In this document: positions 36,954 through 45,207 of the stretch, in pieces
Position numbering within the stretch: the stretch's first letter is position 1
Layout of the letters: every line of letters begins with the position of its first letter
Assembly (NCBI RefSeq): GCF_004917065.1
Contig: NZ_SSYA01000002.1
Span: forward strand, 969,897-1,033,896
DNA length: 64,000 nt
From: Geomonas ferrireducens
GTDB lineage: Bacteria > Desulfobacterota > Desulfuromonadia > Geobacterales > Geobacteraceae
Direction: 5' to 3'
The notes under the pieces: generated by a model
The model's input: the letters and a program-made list of their open reading frames with translations, nothing else
What the model was told of the DNA's origin: nothing
Database searches by the model: none
Program-made: the position numbers and the translations under genes

Positions 36954-37475
36954 ATGATCATCCATATCGTGCGCCACGCAGAAGCCGTTGAGAGAACACC
37001 TGAGATACAGGAAGAGCATCGCTACCTCACCCGTCGCGGCAGACGACGTTTCAGGAAAGCGGCAAAAAGCCTGGCCACTCTGGGTATATCCCCTGTCCTC
37101 ATCCTCACCAGCCCACTCATTCGCGCCGTGCAGACAGCAGACATACTCGCCGAGAAACTCTCCTACAAGCGCGAACTGATCGTCGCCACGCAACTCGCCC
37201 CCGGTTTCCGCCCGGAGGCGCTGGACGAGCTTTTGAGGCTCTACCCGCAGGCCGGTGAAGTGGCTTTGGTCGGGCACGAGCCGGACCTGGGTCTCGTGAC
37301 ACAGGCGCTTTTCGGCGAGACCGACTCCCTCACCCTACCCAAGGGGGGCACCGTTTCATTCAAGCGGGCCGCGGACGGAACGGGCGACGCACATTTCCTG
37401 CAACTGGTGACCGGTGGGGGACGCATCGTCACCTCGCGCGGCAAAGCGGTGGACCGCCTGCGCCAAGGCGGATAA
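36954..37475 (+). CDS. sixA: Phosphohistidine phosphatase SixA-like
   Basis: The ATG at 36954 has GGAGAACACC just upstream, giving 173 residues. The histidine-phosphatase RHG-type motif is RHAEA near residue 6. A second catalytic region has SPLIRAVQTADIL, and the late catalytic histidine is in VALVGHEPDLG. SixA removes phosphate from histidine in phosphorelay proteins such as HPt domains and PTS carriers. It is followed within 30-70 bp by a helix-hairpin-helix gene and ppx, likely one operon. Confidence 0.9.
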   Translation: MIIHIVRHAEAVERTPEIQEEHRYLTRRGRRRFRKAAKSLATLGISPVLILTSPLIRAVQTADILAEKLSYKRELIVATQLAPGFRPEALDELLRLYPQAGEVALVGHEPDLGLVTQALFGETDSLTLPKGGTVSFKRAADGTGDAHFLQLVTGGGRIVTSRGKAVDRLRQGG

Positions 37476-37501
37476 CAGTACGCAAAGAAGGAGCACTTAC
37501 G

Positions 37502-38026
37502 ATGGTTCAGTCGGCAGCAGACTTCAGGCAGTTGAAAGGGGTCGGCGCGATCCTTGGCAAACGGTTGTACGACGCAGGTTTTGACAGCTTCGCCAAGATC
37601 GCCCAGGCCGGAGAGGACGGGCTGCGCAAGGTACGCGGCATCAATACGCGCCACATCCAGTCCATATTGCAACAGGCGACAGAGCTGGCCGGGATGGCTG
37701 AGGAACATCAAAATGCCTCGGCACAGCAGATGCTCGCGCGCGTGAGCGAGGTGCGCGAGAAGGTGGAAAACCTGGCACAGACCACGCGCGACAGGTTCGC
37801 CGAGCAGATGTCGGAGAAATGCGGCAGAAAGCTAGGCTCGGACCTGGAGCGGATCGAGAACGCGCTGGCGCAGATGCAGGACGTAGGGCAGAAGCGCTCC
37901 AAGCGCCTTGCAAAGGCGCTTCAAAAGGCCGGCAAGAAGGTGACCGGGCTGGAAGAAGCAAGCCTCAAGAAAGTGCGCAAGGGTTTCAAGAAAGCGAGAA
38001 AGGTTGTGCTGAGGGCCCTCGCCTAG
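37502..38026 (+). CDS. Helix-hairpin-helix protein with coiled coil and basic tail
   Basis: The 174-residue protein opens with a helix-hairpin-helix region (residues 8-55, LKGVGAILGKRLYDAGFDSF, then RKVRGINTRHI) like that in DNA-binding and Rad51-type N-terminal domains. A long alpha-helical region follows (60-145). The last 45 residues are very rich in lysine and arginine. Nucleic-acid binding is likely. Binding of polyanions such as polyphosphate is a possible alternative, given the ppx neighbour. No named family is assigned. Confidence 0.65.
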   Translation: MVQSAADFRQLKGVGAILGKRLYDAGFDSFAKIAQAGEDGLRKVRGINTRHIQSILQQATELAGMAEEHQNASAQQMLARVSEVREKVENLAQTTRDRFAEQMSEKCGRKLGSDLERIENALAQMQDVGQKRSKRLAKALQKAGKKVTGLEEASLKKVRKGFKKARKVVLRALA

Positions 38027-38067
38027 CGATCCCCCCTCCCCTCCTACCGCAGTCCAAGGAGCAGCAG

Positions 38068-39609
38068 TTGAAACAGACCAGGCTCGCCGCAATAGACATC
38101 GGCACCAACTCCATCCGCAGCATCGTCATAGAGACCTCGGGAAACGGCAAATACAGGATCCTGGACGACGAGAAGGTCCTGGCACGCCTGGGCGAAGGAC
38201 TGCACCAGACCGGGGCCATAGCGCCCGCGGCGTGGGAGCGCGCCATCGAGGCCCTCACCCGCCAGAAAAAGATCATCGACGGCTACAAGGTGAGCGCCAT
38301 CGATGCGGTCGCCACCAGCGCCGTGCGCAAGGCGTCCAATGGTGCCGAACTGGTCCGGGCGATAAAGAAAAGCACCGGTCTCGAGATCGAGGTGGTCAGC
38401 GGCGAGGAGGAAGCGGAGCTTGCCGCGCTCTCGGCCCAGCACAACTTCGAGCTTGAGGGGGTGCGGCACCTGATCTTCGACATAGGCGGCGGCAGCCTGG
38501 AACTCATATCCGCCCTCGGCACGCATACCGAGGAGATGCTCTCCCTTGAGCTTGGCGCCGTGTTCCTCACCGAGAGCTTTTTAAAGAGCGACCCGGTACT
38601 CGGCACGGAGCACCAGAAACTGCGCAAGCACATCCGCAAGTCGCTGAAAACCGCCTGCACCGGCGAACGTAGCGGGATGCAGTGCCTGGTCGGTTCTGGA
38701 GGCACCGTCACCGCGATCGCCGCCATGGTCGCGGCAGCGCGCAAGGAGAAGTTCGACTCGCTGCACGGCTACGAGTTGCTGCGTTCGGAAGTCGTGCATC
38801 TGCTGGCCATGCTCGCCAGAAAGAGCGACAAGGAGAGGCGCGCCATCCCGGGGCTCAACCCGGAGCGCTCCGACATCATCGTCGCGGGAGTGACCGTTGT
38901 GGACGAGTTGATGGACTTCTTCCAGGTGAACCACCTGAAGGTGAACGAGCGTGGCATCCGCGAAGGACTCATCCTGCGCGGGCTGCGCAGACGGAACCTC
39001 CTGCCGGAGAAGAAACGGCGCTCCTGGCGCGACAGCGCGCTCGAGTTCGCCCACTCCTGCCACATCGACGAAGGACACGCCGAGCATGTGGCGCGGCTCT
39101 CCTTGCAGCTCTTCAAGGCCCTCGCCCCACGCTACGGCTGGGGACCTAAGGAGATGCGGCTTTTAGATGCCGCCGCCATCATGCACGACGTCGGCTACTT
39201 CATAAGCTATTCGAGCCACCACAAGCACTCCTACCACCTGATCCGCCACGCCGACCTCTTCGGCTTCACGCCGCGTGAGCGCGAGCTGATGGCCAATATC
39301 GCGCGGTACCACCGCAAATCGGTCCCGAAGAAGAAGCACGAGGAGTTCACCCGGTTGTCCCCGGACGACCAGCTGCTGGTAGCCCGCCTGGGCGGCATCC
39401 TGCGCCTGTGCGACGGCCTCGACCGCCGCCGCAACGCCGTGGTGCAGGGAGTTGACTGCGCCCTCACCCAGGACACCTTGGAACTCACCCTGAACGGTGA
39501 TGAAGAGATGTCCGTCGAGCTTTACGGTGCCAAGGCGAAGAGCGATCTGCTGCAGGAAGCTTGCAAGGTGAAGCTCGTGCTGCGTTGCGGAGTTTCCGAG
39601 CAGCAGTGA
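38068..39609 (+). CDS. ppx: Ppx/GppA phosphatase with C-terminal HD domain
   Basis: The start is a TTG at 38068 with AAGGAG six bases upstream, giving 513 residues. The N-terminal half has the sugar-kinase/actin-type fold with AAIDIGTNSIRSIV, the acidic SGEEEAEL motif and LIFDIGGGSLEL. The C-terminal part (about 320-500) is an HD-type domain with AAAIMHDVGYFI and RYHRK. This is the layout of exopolyphosphatase/guanosine pentaphosphatase enzymes, which shorten polyphosphate or hydrolyse pppGpp. It follows SixA and the helix-hairpin-helix gene. Confidence 0.88.
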   Translation: MKQTRLAAIDIGTNSIRSIVIETSGNGKYRILDDEKVLARLGEGLHQTGAIAPAAWERAIEALTRQKKIIDGYKVSAIDAVATSAVRKASNGAELVRAIKKSTGLEIEVVSGEEEAELAALSAQHNFELEGVRHLIFDIGGGSLELISALGTHTEEMLSLELGAVFLTESFLKSDPVLGTEHQKLRKHIRKSLKTACTGERSGMQCLVGSGGTVTAIAAMVAAARKEKFDSLHGYELLRSEVVHLLAMLARKSDKERRAIPGLNPERSDIIVAGVTVVDELMDFFQVNHLKVNERGIREGLILRGLRRRNLLPEKKRRSWRDSALEFAHSCHIDEGHAEHVARLSLQLFKALAPRYGWGPKEMRLLDAAAIMHDVGYFISYSSHHKHSYHLIRHADLFGFTPRERELMANIARYHRKSVPKKKHEEFTRLSPDDQLLVARLGGILRLCDGLDRRRNAVVQGVDCALTQDTLELTLNGDEEMSVELYGAKAKSDLLQEACKVKLVLRCGVSEQQ

Positions 39610-39635
39610 TCCTACCGGCTACGACAAGGACCCTA

Positions 39636-40340
39636 ATGATCTGCCCGAAATGTGCCCATGCACAGCCCGACGATACCGAGGTATGTCTGCGCTGCGGCGT
39701 CATCTTCGCCAAGGTGCGTGTCGACCACTCAGCTTCCCAGTCCCCGCCGACCTCCATCCATGAAGGGAAGATCGAAGAGACGACAGGGGACATGGATACC
39801 CTTCAGCTTGCGGGTAGGCTTGTGATCTGGGCGATACTACTCGTGTGGGGCAGCAAGTTCATTTTCATGCCGATCAGTGGCGAAGATTTTTCACGCTCGT
39901 ACATGCACCTTGTAAACCTCCCCTTCCACGAAGCCGGGCACGTCATCTTTGCTCCGCTCGGGCGCTTCATCCAGGTGCTGGGTGGGACACTAGGCCAATG
40001 GCTCATTCCTGCGGTGGTAACCGCTTCCTTTCTGCGAAGGAAGGATCACTTCGCCGCTACGGTAGGTGTTTGGTGGCTCGGCCAGAGTTTCATGGACATA
40101 GCGCCATACATGGACGACGCTAGGGCTGGGCAATTGATGCTGCTCGGCGGGGTAACGGGGAGCGAAGTCGAAGACTACCATGACTGGGAAATTATCCTGA
40201 CACGGTTGGGGCTCCTTCAATACGACCATGTCATCGCGCGGATCTCTTTCTTCTGCGGTACGCTCTTCATGATCGGCGGGCTCGCCTGGGGAGCCGGCAT
40301 CCTGTACCGGCAGATTCAGTCGAGGCGCCGCCCGATTTAG
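39636..40340 (+). CDS. Zinc-ribbon membrane protein with HEAGH metallopeptidase-like motif
   Basis: The ATG at 39636 has AAGGA six bases upstream, giving 234 residues. The N terminus is a zinc ribbon (CPKC and CLRCG within 25 residues). A linker and four or five membrane segments follow. NLPFHEAGHVIFAPLG (about residue 100) carries an HExxH-type zinc motif like that of M50 intramembrane proteases, so an intramembrane metalloprotease is the leading guess. The second-half Asp motif of classical M50 (NxxPxxxxDG) was not found, so activity is uncertain. A terminator lies about 37 bp after its stop. Confidence 0.65.
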   Translation: MICPKCAHAQPDDTEVCLRCGVIFAKVRVDHSASQSPPTSIHEGKIEETTGDMDTLQLAGRLVIWAILLVWGSKFIFMPISGEDFSRSYMHLVNLPFHEAGHVIFAPLGRFIQVLGGTLGQWLIPAVVTASFLRRKDHFAATVGVWWLGQSFMDIAPYMDDARAGQLMLLGGVTGSEVEDYHDWEIILTRLGLLQYDHVIARISFFCGTLFMIGGLAWGAGILYRQIQSRRRPI

Positions 40341-40376
40341 CGGACTCGACCCCGCCCCTAAGCTCAAATAAACACG

Positions 40377-40413
40377 AAAGCCGGAAGGTCGCTGAATGAC
40401 CTATCCGGCTTTA
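40377..40413. terminator. Terminator after the zinc-ribbon membrane protein
   Basis: AAAGCCGGA and TCCGGCTTT form a nine-bp stem enclosing a loop that itself holds the smaller pair AGGTC/GACCT. A-rich left and T-rich right flanks fit both directions. Confidence 0.75.
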
Positions 40414-40480
40414 GTTTTAGGTGGCAGAACTCTTCGCCAGTTTCATGCAAGGGAGCGTACTGCGAGACTGCTACGCACCC

Positions 40481-40663
40481 TTACAGCAGGAAGAAGGCGG
40501 CGATGATGATGACGAGCCCGCTGGTTATTCTCACCGGTGTAGATGCGAACAACAGGCGCACGCGGCTATAAAGCATCGGCAGCAGATCCAGAACGAAATG
40601 CAGAACCACCAGCAGTAAGACAATCGATAGTATGAACTCGTGGCCATAGCTTAAGTATCCCAT
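40481..40663 (-). CDS. Small two-helix membrane protein, 60 residues
   Basis: The start at 40663 is fixed by an AGGAGGTGGCC site directly upstream. The product has two hydrophobic helices (about residues 9-28 and 42-60) linked by a basic segment (YSRVRLLFASTPVRI), so both termini probably lie on the same side. No function is recognised. Confidence 0.65.
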   Translation of the reverse strand: MGYLSYGHEFILSIVLLLVVLHFVLDLLPMLYSRVRLLFASTPVRITSGLVIIIAAFFLL

Positions 40664-40928
40664 TGGCCACCTCCTTCTCTTGGCGGAAACGGTGTCTGAC
40701 CCGCCCCCGTTTCGGGGTCCGCCGTCTGTTGCCAAACATGTAGCATAGAAGATGCCATGGCAGCATTGGCGTACAGGTTTATTCGCTGCGTTGAAAAGGT
40801 CGTAAATACGGCTATCAAGGCCCCGCGCCCGTTCATCGGCGGCGACCTTTACAGTCAACTGAGTAAAGTGTAAAACATTTCGACACTTTTTTTGCACAGA
40901 AGTGTCGATAAATTGAACAGATGTCCCG

Positions 40929-41132
40929 TTATATGCCCGCCTTCCTACGTGCGGTGACGGACTCGCCGCCGATCCCCCAGTTATCCGTATCCACCTCCTC
41001 GATGACGACGACCGTTGTAGCCGGGTTCTTGCCGAGGGTATCCACCAGCAACTGCGTTACCCCCTTGATCAGCGTCGCCTTCTGTTCAGCAGTAGCGCCG
41101 TCCCTGGTTATCTTGATGTTGACAAATGGCAT
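40929..41132 (-). CDS. 4-oxalocrotonate tautomerase family protein
   Basis: The start at 41132 gives 67 residues beginning MPFVNIKI, which leaves Pro as the catalytic first residue once Met is removed. That choice is confirmed by the AGGGGGG site upstream and by the family length of 60-75. The conserved NWGIGGES segment is present. Members tautomerise keto-enol acids or act on halogenated or aromatic degradation products. The substrate is unknown. Confidence 0.9.
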   Translation of the reverse strand: MPFVNIKITRDGATAEQKATLIKGVTQLLVDTLGKNPATTVVVIEEVDTDNWGIGGESVTARRKAGI

Positions 41133-41335
41133 GTCCCCCCCTTTTCTCACGAAATCCCCCCAGCCGCGGGGAAGCGCCACTCTACCACACAATGCACCTG
41201 AGCACACCCCAAAGTTGGTCCTTCAAAACTCAGGCGGAAAGCCGTAGTCACTGAATGACCTGTATGATATCGCCACCTTCGAAGCTCAGTGTCCCCACCC
41301 TGCCGGTGACATGCACGGGCACCTTCTCGCCGACA

Positions 41336-41467
41336 GATAGCAGCCTTCAGCATGTGATCGTCCGAGGCAACGAGAAAGGAGACATCTTCTACGATGACAA
41401 GGACAGGAGAGCCTTTCTCGACCGGCTCTCTTCGATGCTGCTCAAGACCATTCGGGCAAAATCGTAG
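41336..41467 (+). pseudogene. Truncated REP-associated tyrosine (Y1) transposase fragment
   Basis: About 43 codons match the start of the RAYT/IS200-like family: QHVIVRGNEKGDIFYDDKDRRAFLDRL. In intact relatives HVI..RGN..Q.IF.DD.DR..FL is followed by the HUH motif and catalytic tyrosine, both absent here because the frame stops at 41467. It is probably a remnant of a single mobile gene. Confidence 0.7.
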
Positions 41468-41595
41468 TCATCCGCCAATTTAGCAGGGAAATCGACAGTT
41501 ACAGGATCAAATCAACAAAGAGAGGGGGTAAACCGTCATATCAGAGCGCAAATCGACGAAGTAGCACTACAATAGTCAAATTGGATGACCAAAAC

Positions 41596-41768
41596 GACAA
41601 ATTAAGGGGTCAAAGTGACGAATCAGAAGGGTTAAATTGCAAATTAGAGGGGTAAATCTTCAAATTAGAGGGGTAATTTGCAAATTAGAGAGGTAAAAGT
41701 GCAAATTAGAGAGGTAAAAGTGCAAATTAGAGTGCAAAGTGACAAATTAAGGAGTCAAAGTGACAGAT
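41596..41768. repeat. AT-rich degenerate repeats of about 21 bp
   Basis: About eight units of 19-24 bp built on CAAATTAGAGGGGTAAA and ACAAATTAAGGGGTCAAAGTG lie directly downstream of the transposase remnant. Base composition is far lower in GC than the flanking genes. Such arrays resemble the multiple transposase-binding sites at the ends of IS21- or Tn7-like elements, a similarity from memory only. Confidence 0.65.
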
Positions 41769-41853
41769 TGGCGAAGCTACGCGCTCGAACGGGACAAAGG
41801 GTTCTGCCTCCGCTCCGCAACGTTGGGAGTCGGTGAACGGTTATTTAAACCAT

Positions 41854-41887
41854 AAGGGGAAGAAGGGCCGGAGCCGTTCTTCCCCTT
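41854..41887. terminator. Bidirectional terminator downstream of cheW
   Basis: AAGGGGAAGAA pairs perfectly with TTCTTCCCCTT around a 12-base loop containing a smaller GGC/GCC pair. A second hairpin, CCCTCCCCC with GGGGGAGGG, lies between it and the cheW stop. Confidence 0.7.
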
Positions 41888-41969
41888 CATTTTTGAGAGT
41901 TCCCCCCTCCCCTGCCCTCCCCCTCCGGGGGAGGGAGCGCTTGAAGGGGCGGGTGTGAAATACGATTGG

Positions 41970-42467
41970 CTAAGCGAAGCTCGAGAAGGCTTCCTGCTCG
42001 GCGCCGGTGAACATGCGGTCGAGCTGCAACATGAGAAGCAGCTGCTCGCCGTGCTTGATGACGCCGCAGATGAAGTCCTGGTCGACGCCGCCGGCGGCGA
42101 TGCTCGGCGGGGGCTGGATCTCACCGCTGGATATCCTGATCACCTCGGATACACCGTCGACGATGAAACCCATCAGCTTGCCGTCGATGTCCATGACCAT
42201 GATGCGCGTGTGCTGGTCGTCCTCGGTGCTGTTCATGCCGAACCTGCTCCTGAGCGACACGATAGGTATCACTTTGCCGCGCAGGTTGATGATCCCTTCC
42301 ACGCTCGGAGGGGTGTTGGGGATATGGGTGATGGGGGTCATCCTGATGATCTCGCGTACCTTGAGCACCTCGACGGCATACTCTTCCGCACCGAGATTGA
42401 AGCTCACCAGCTGGATCAGTTCGCTGCTGGACTCACCCTTTTTAACCGGTAAATTTGCCGTAGACAT
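41970..42467 (-). CDS. cheW: Chemotaxis coupling protein CheW
   Basis: The start at 42467 follows GCGGAGGAAGCG and gives 165 residues. It contains the CheW domain with LVSFNLGAEEYAVEVLKVREIIR, TPPSVEGIINLRGKVIPIVSLR and VIRISSGEIQPPP. CheW links chemoreceptors to CheA. It stands alone with no cheA, cheR or receptor gene adjacent, so it belongs to an array encoded elsewhere. An upstream GTG/ATG option up to 42503 lacks a ribosome site. Confidence 0.93.
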   Translation of the reverse strand: MSTANLPVKKGESSSELIQLVSFNLGAEEYAVEVLKVREIIRMTPITHIPNTPPSVEGIINLRGKVIPIVSLRSRFGMNSTEDDQHTRIMVMDIDGKLMGFIVDGVSEVIRISSGEIQPPPSIAAGGVDQDFICGVIKHGEQLLLMLQLDRMFTGAEQEAFSSFA

Positions 42468-42608
42468 CGCTTCCTCCGCAGTTGCCATGAATGTGTCGAC
42501 CACTCAAGTAGTTGGCAAGCGGTGATCACTTCCACTACTTTGTCTGACGTATCGGCACCTCTGCGCTTATCTTGAGGAGAAGTTATCGTAATCCTGCGCA
42601 GATACCGT

Positions 42609-45107
42609 TTACCGCTTCGGCTGCACCGGCCTCAGGTGCCATATCCCCTCGTTGTACTCCGAGATGGTCCGGTCCGTGGAGAACTTCCCGCTGCGTGCAC
42701 TGTTGATGATGCTCATCCTGGTCCAGCCTTCGCGGTCGCGGTACCTCTCTGCGGCCTTGCGCTGCGCCTTCACGTAGCTGCGGAAGTCGGCGGCTACCAT
42801 CCAGGGATCAGCCGGGCTCATGATGGCGGCGATGATCGGGTCAAAAATCCCTTTTTCGAACATGTTGAAGCGGCCGCTGGCGAGAAGCTGCATGACCCGC
42901 TCCAGGTCGGGATAAGAGGCGACGATGCCGGCCGGGTTGTAGCTTTTGCGCAGCCCCTCCACCTCTTCGGCTGTGAGCCCGAAGACGAAGAAGTTGTCGT
43001 CCCCCACCTCCTCGCGGATCTCGATATTGGCGCCGTCCAGGGTGCCGATGGTGATGGCGCCGTTCATCATGAACTTCATGTTGCCGGTGCCGGAGGCCTC
43101 CTTGCCGGCGGTGGAGATCTGCTCGGAGAGATCGGTCCCGGGGCAGATCACCTCCATTGCGGTGACGCGGTAATTGGGGAGGAAAGCGACCTTCAAGCGG
43201 TCACCCACCTCGGGGTCTTCGTTCACCACGCGCGCCACGTTGTTGATCAGCTTTATGATCAGCTTCGCCATGTAATAGCCGGGGGCCGCCTTGCCGCCGA
43301 TCAGCACGCAGCGGTTGGTCCACTCGGCGGTGTCGCCGCGCTTGATACGGTCGTAGAGGTGTATCACGTGCAGCACGTTCAAAAGCTGGCGCTTGTACTC
43401 GTGGATGCGCTTCACCTGGACATCGAAGAGGCCTTCCGTGTTGAAGGCGACACCGCACTGCTCACGCACGAGGGCAGCCAGCCGCTCCTTGTTCGCCTGC
43501 TTCACCGCGTGCCACGCCGCGCGGAATTCGGGATCATCGGCAAGTGGCGCGGCCCCGGAGATTTTGGCGAGGTCGGCCACGAAGCCGTCGCCGATTCGAG
43601 AGGCGAGGAGCGCGGTGAGGCCCGGGTTGCAGCGCGCAAGCCAGCGGCGCGGCGTGACGCCGTTGGTCTTGTTGTTGAACTTCTCGGGCCAAAACTCGTA
43701 GAAGTCACGGAAGAGCCCCTGCACCAGCAGTTCCGAGTGCAGCGCAGCGACGCCGTTAACCGAGAAGCTCCCGACGATAGCGAGGTAGGCCATGCGGACC
43801 TGCTGCACCTCCCCTTCCTCGATGATGGACATCCTGGCCAAACGCTCCCCGTCGCCGGGCCAGCGCGCCGCCACCTCGGCTAAGAAGCGCGCGTTGATCT
43901 CGAGGATGATATCGAGAAGCCGCGGCATGAGCTGCCTGAAAAGCGGTACCGACCACTTCTCCAGCGCCTCGGGGAGCAGGGTGTGGTTCGTGTAGGCCAT
44001 GGTGCTCGTGGTGATGGCCCAGGCCTCATCCCAGCCGAGCCCCTGCTCGTCCATGAGTAGCCGCATAAGCTCGGGTACGGCGCAGCTTGGATGGGTGTCG
44101 TTCAGTTGGAAGCAGTTGCGCTCGGCGAAGTGGTCGAAGACCTTCCCCTGGCGGTAAATCCAACGCTCCATGACGTCCTGCAGGCTCGCCGAGGCGAGGA
44201 AGTACTGCTGCCTCAGGCGCAGGGCCTTGCCGTTTTCGCTCGCGTCGTTGGGGTAGAGCACCATGGTGATGTTCTCCGCCTCGTTCTTCATCGCGACCGA
44301 TTCGGTGTAGCTTCCCGCGTTGAACTCGTCGAGGTCGAAGACATCGGTTGCCGCCGCCTTCCAGAGCCTCAGGGTGTTGACGGTGCCGTTTCGGTACCCG
44401 GGGATCGGGATGTCGTAGGGAACGGCGAGAACGTCATGCGTGTCGAGCCAGCAGTAGCTCTGCGTGCCGTCGTCGTTGCGCCGTATCTCGCAGCGGCCGC
44501 CGAAGCGCACCCGCTGGGTGTACTCGGGGCGTTCCATCTCCCACGGGTTGCCGTCTCTAAGCCAGTGATCGGGCTCCTCGACTTGGCGGCCGTCCTTGAT
44601 ATCCTGCCGGAACATGCCGTATTCATAGCGGATGCCGTACCCCATCACTGGCAGCTGCAGCGTGGCGCAACTGTCCAGGAAGCAGGCAGCGAGGCGCCCG
44701 AGGCCGCCGTTACCGAGTCCCGCGTCCACCTCCTCTTCTGCCAGTTCCTCGAGATCCATCCCGAGTTGCTGCATGGCCTCGCCGGTCGGACCGCAGATGC
44801 CGAGGTTCAAAAGGGCGTTTCCCATGGCGCGCCCCATCAGGAACTCGAGGGATAGGTAATAACCAGTTTTGCAGTCGGCGTTTATGTAGGCGTAGCGCGT
44901 GTTGTTCCAGCGTTCAATGAGGCGTTCACGGATGGTGTGGGCGATGGCCTGGTAACGGTAGCGCATGCTGCTGCAGTACTTGTCGCGCCCCAGGTGATGG
45001 CAGTAGTGGTGTATGAAATCATCCATGAGCCCCTGCCGGTCCATGGAAAGAGGGGAAAGGTCACAGAAATCTAGCGAAGAAAGCGCCTTGGATTTCTTCT
45101 GTTTCAT
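42609..45107 (-). CDS. glgP: Glycogen / alpha-glucan phosphorylase
   Basis: The start at 45107 has AAGGAG eight bases upstream and gives 832 residues, the normal length. The PLP-lysine region is EASGTGNMKFMMNG near residue 670. The N-terminal domain has GYYLSLEFLMGRAMGNAL, and there is a conserved NDTHPS segment. It releases glucose 1-phosphate from glycogen or maltodextrin. No other glycogen gene is adjacent. Longer frames to 45458 run into the antiporter gene and are not credible. Confidence 0.95.
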   Translation of the reverse strand: MKQKKSKALSSLDFCDLSPLSMDRQGLMDDFIHHYCHHLGRDKYCSSMRYRYQAIAHTIRERLIERWNNTRYAYINADCKTGYYLSLEFLMGRAMGNALLNLGICGPTGEAMQQLGMDLEELAEEEVDAGLGNGGLGRLAACFLDSCATLQLPVMGYGIRYEYGMFRQDIKDGRQVEEPDHWLRDGNPWEMERPEYTQRVRFGGRCEIRRNDDGTQSYCWLDTHDVLAVPYDIPIPGYRNGTVNTLRLWKAAATDVFDLDEFNAGSYTESVAMKNEAENITMVLYPNDASENGKALRLRQQYFLASASLQDVMERWIYRQGKVFDHFAERNCFQLNDTHPSCAVPELMRLLMDEQGLGWDEAWAITTSTMAYTNHTLLPEALEKWSVPLFRQLMPRLLDIILEINARFLAEVAARWPGDGERLARMSIIEEGEVQQVRMAYLAIVGSFSVNGVAALHSELLVQGLFRDFYEFWPEKFNNKTNGVTPRRWLARCNPGLTALLASRIGDGFVADLAKISGAAPLADDPEFRAAWHAVKQANKERLAALVREQCGVAFNTEGLFDVQVKRIHEYKRQLLNVLHVIHLYDRIKRGDTAEWTNRCVLIGGKAAPGYYMAKLIIKLINNVARVVNEDPEVGDRLKVAFLPNYRVTAMEVICPGTDLSEQISTAGKEASGTGNMKFMMNGAITIGTLDGANIEIREEVGDDNFFVFGLTAEEVEGLRKSYNPAGIVASYPDLERVMQLLASGRFNMFEKGIFDPIIAAIMSPADPWMVAADFRSYVKAQRKAAERYRDREGWTRMSIINSARSGKFSTDRTISEYNEGIWHLRPVQPKR

Positions 45108-45207
45108 GTCGGATACTCCTTTTGCTGAGAATGCTGGCCCGGAAAAACGGTCCGGCACGTGGTACTTCATTCGGTTGGATGGGTACAAACTTGAAGGAGG
45201 AAGGCAA

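Noticed and set aside
42636..43883. Plus-strand 415-codon frame opposite glgP
   Set aside because: Antisense to the phosphorylase with no independent support.
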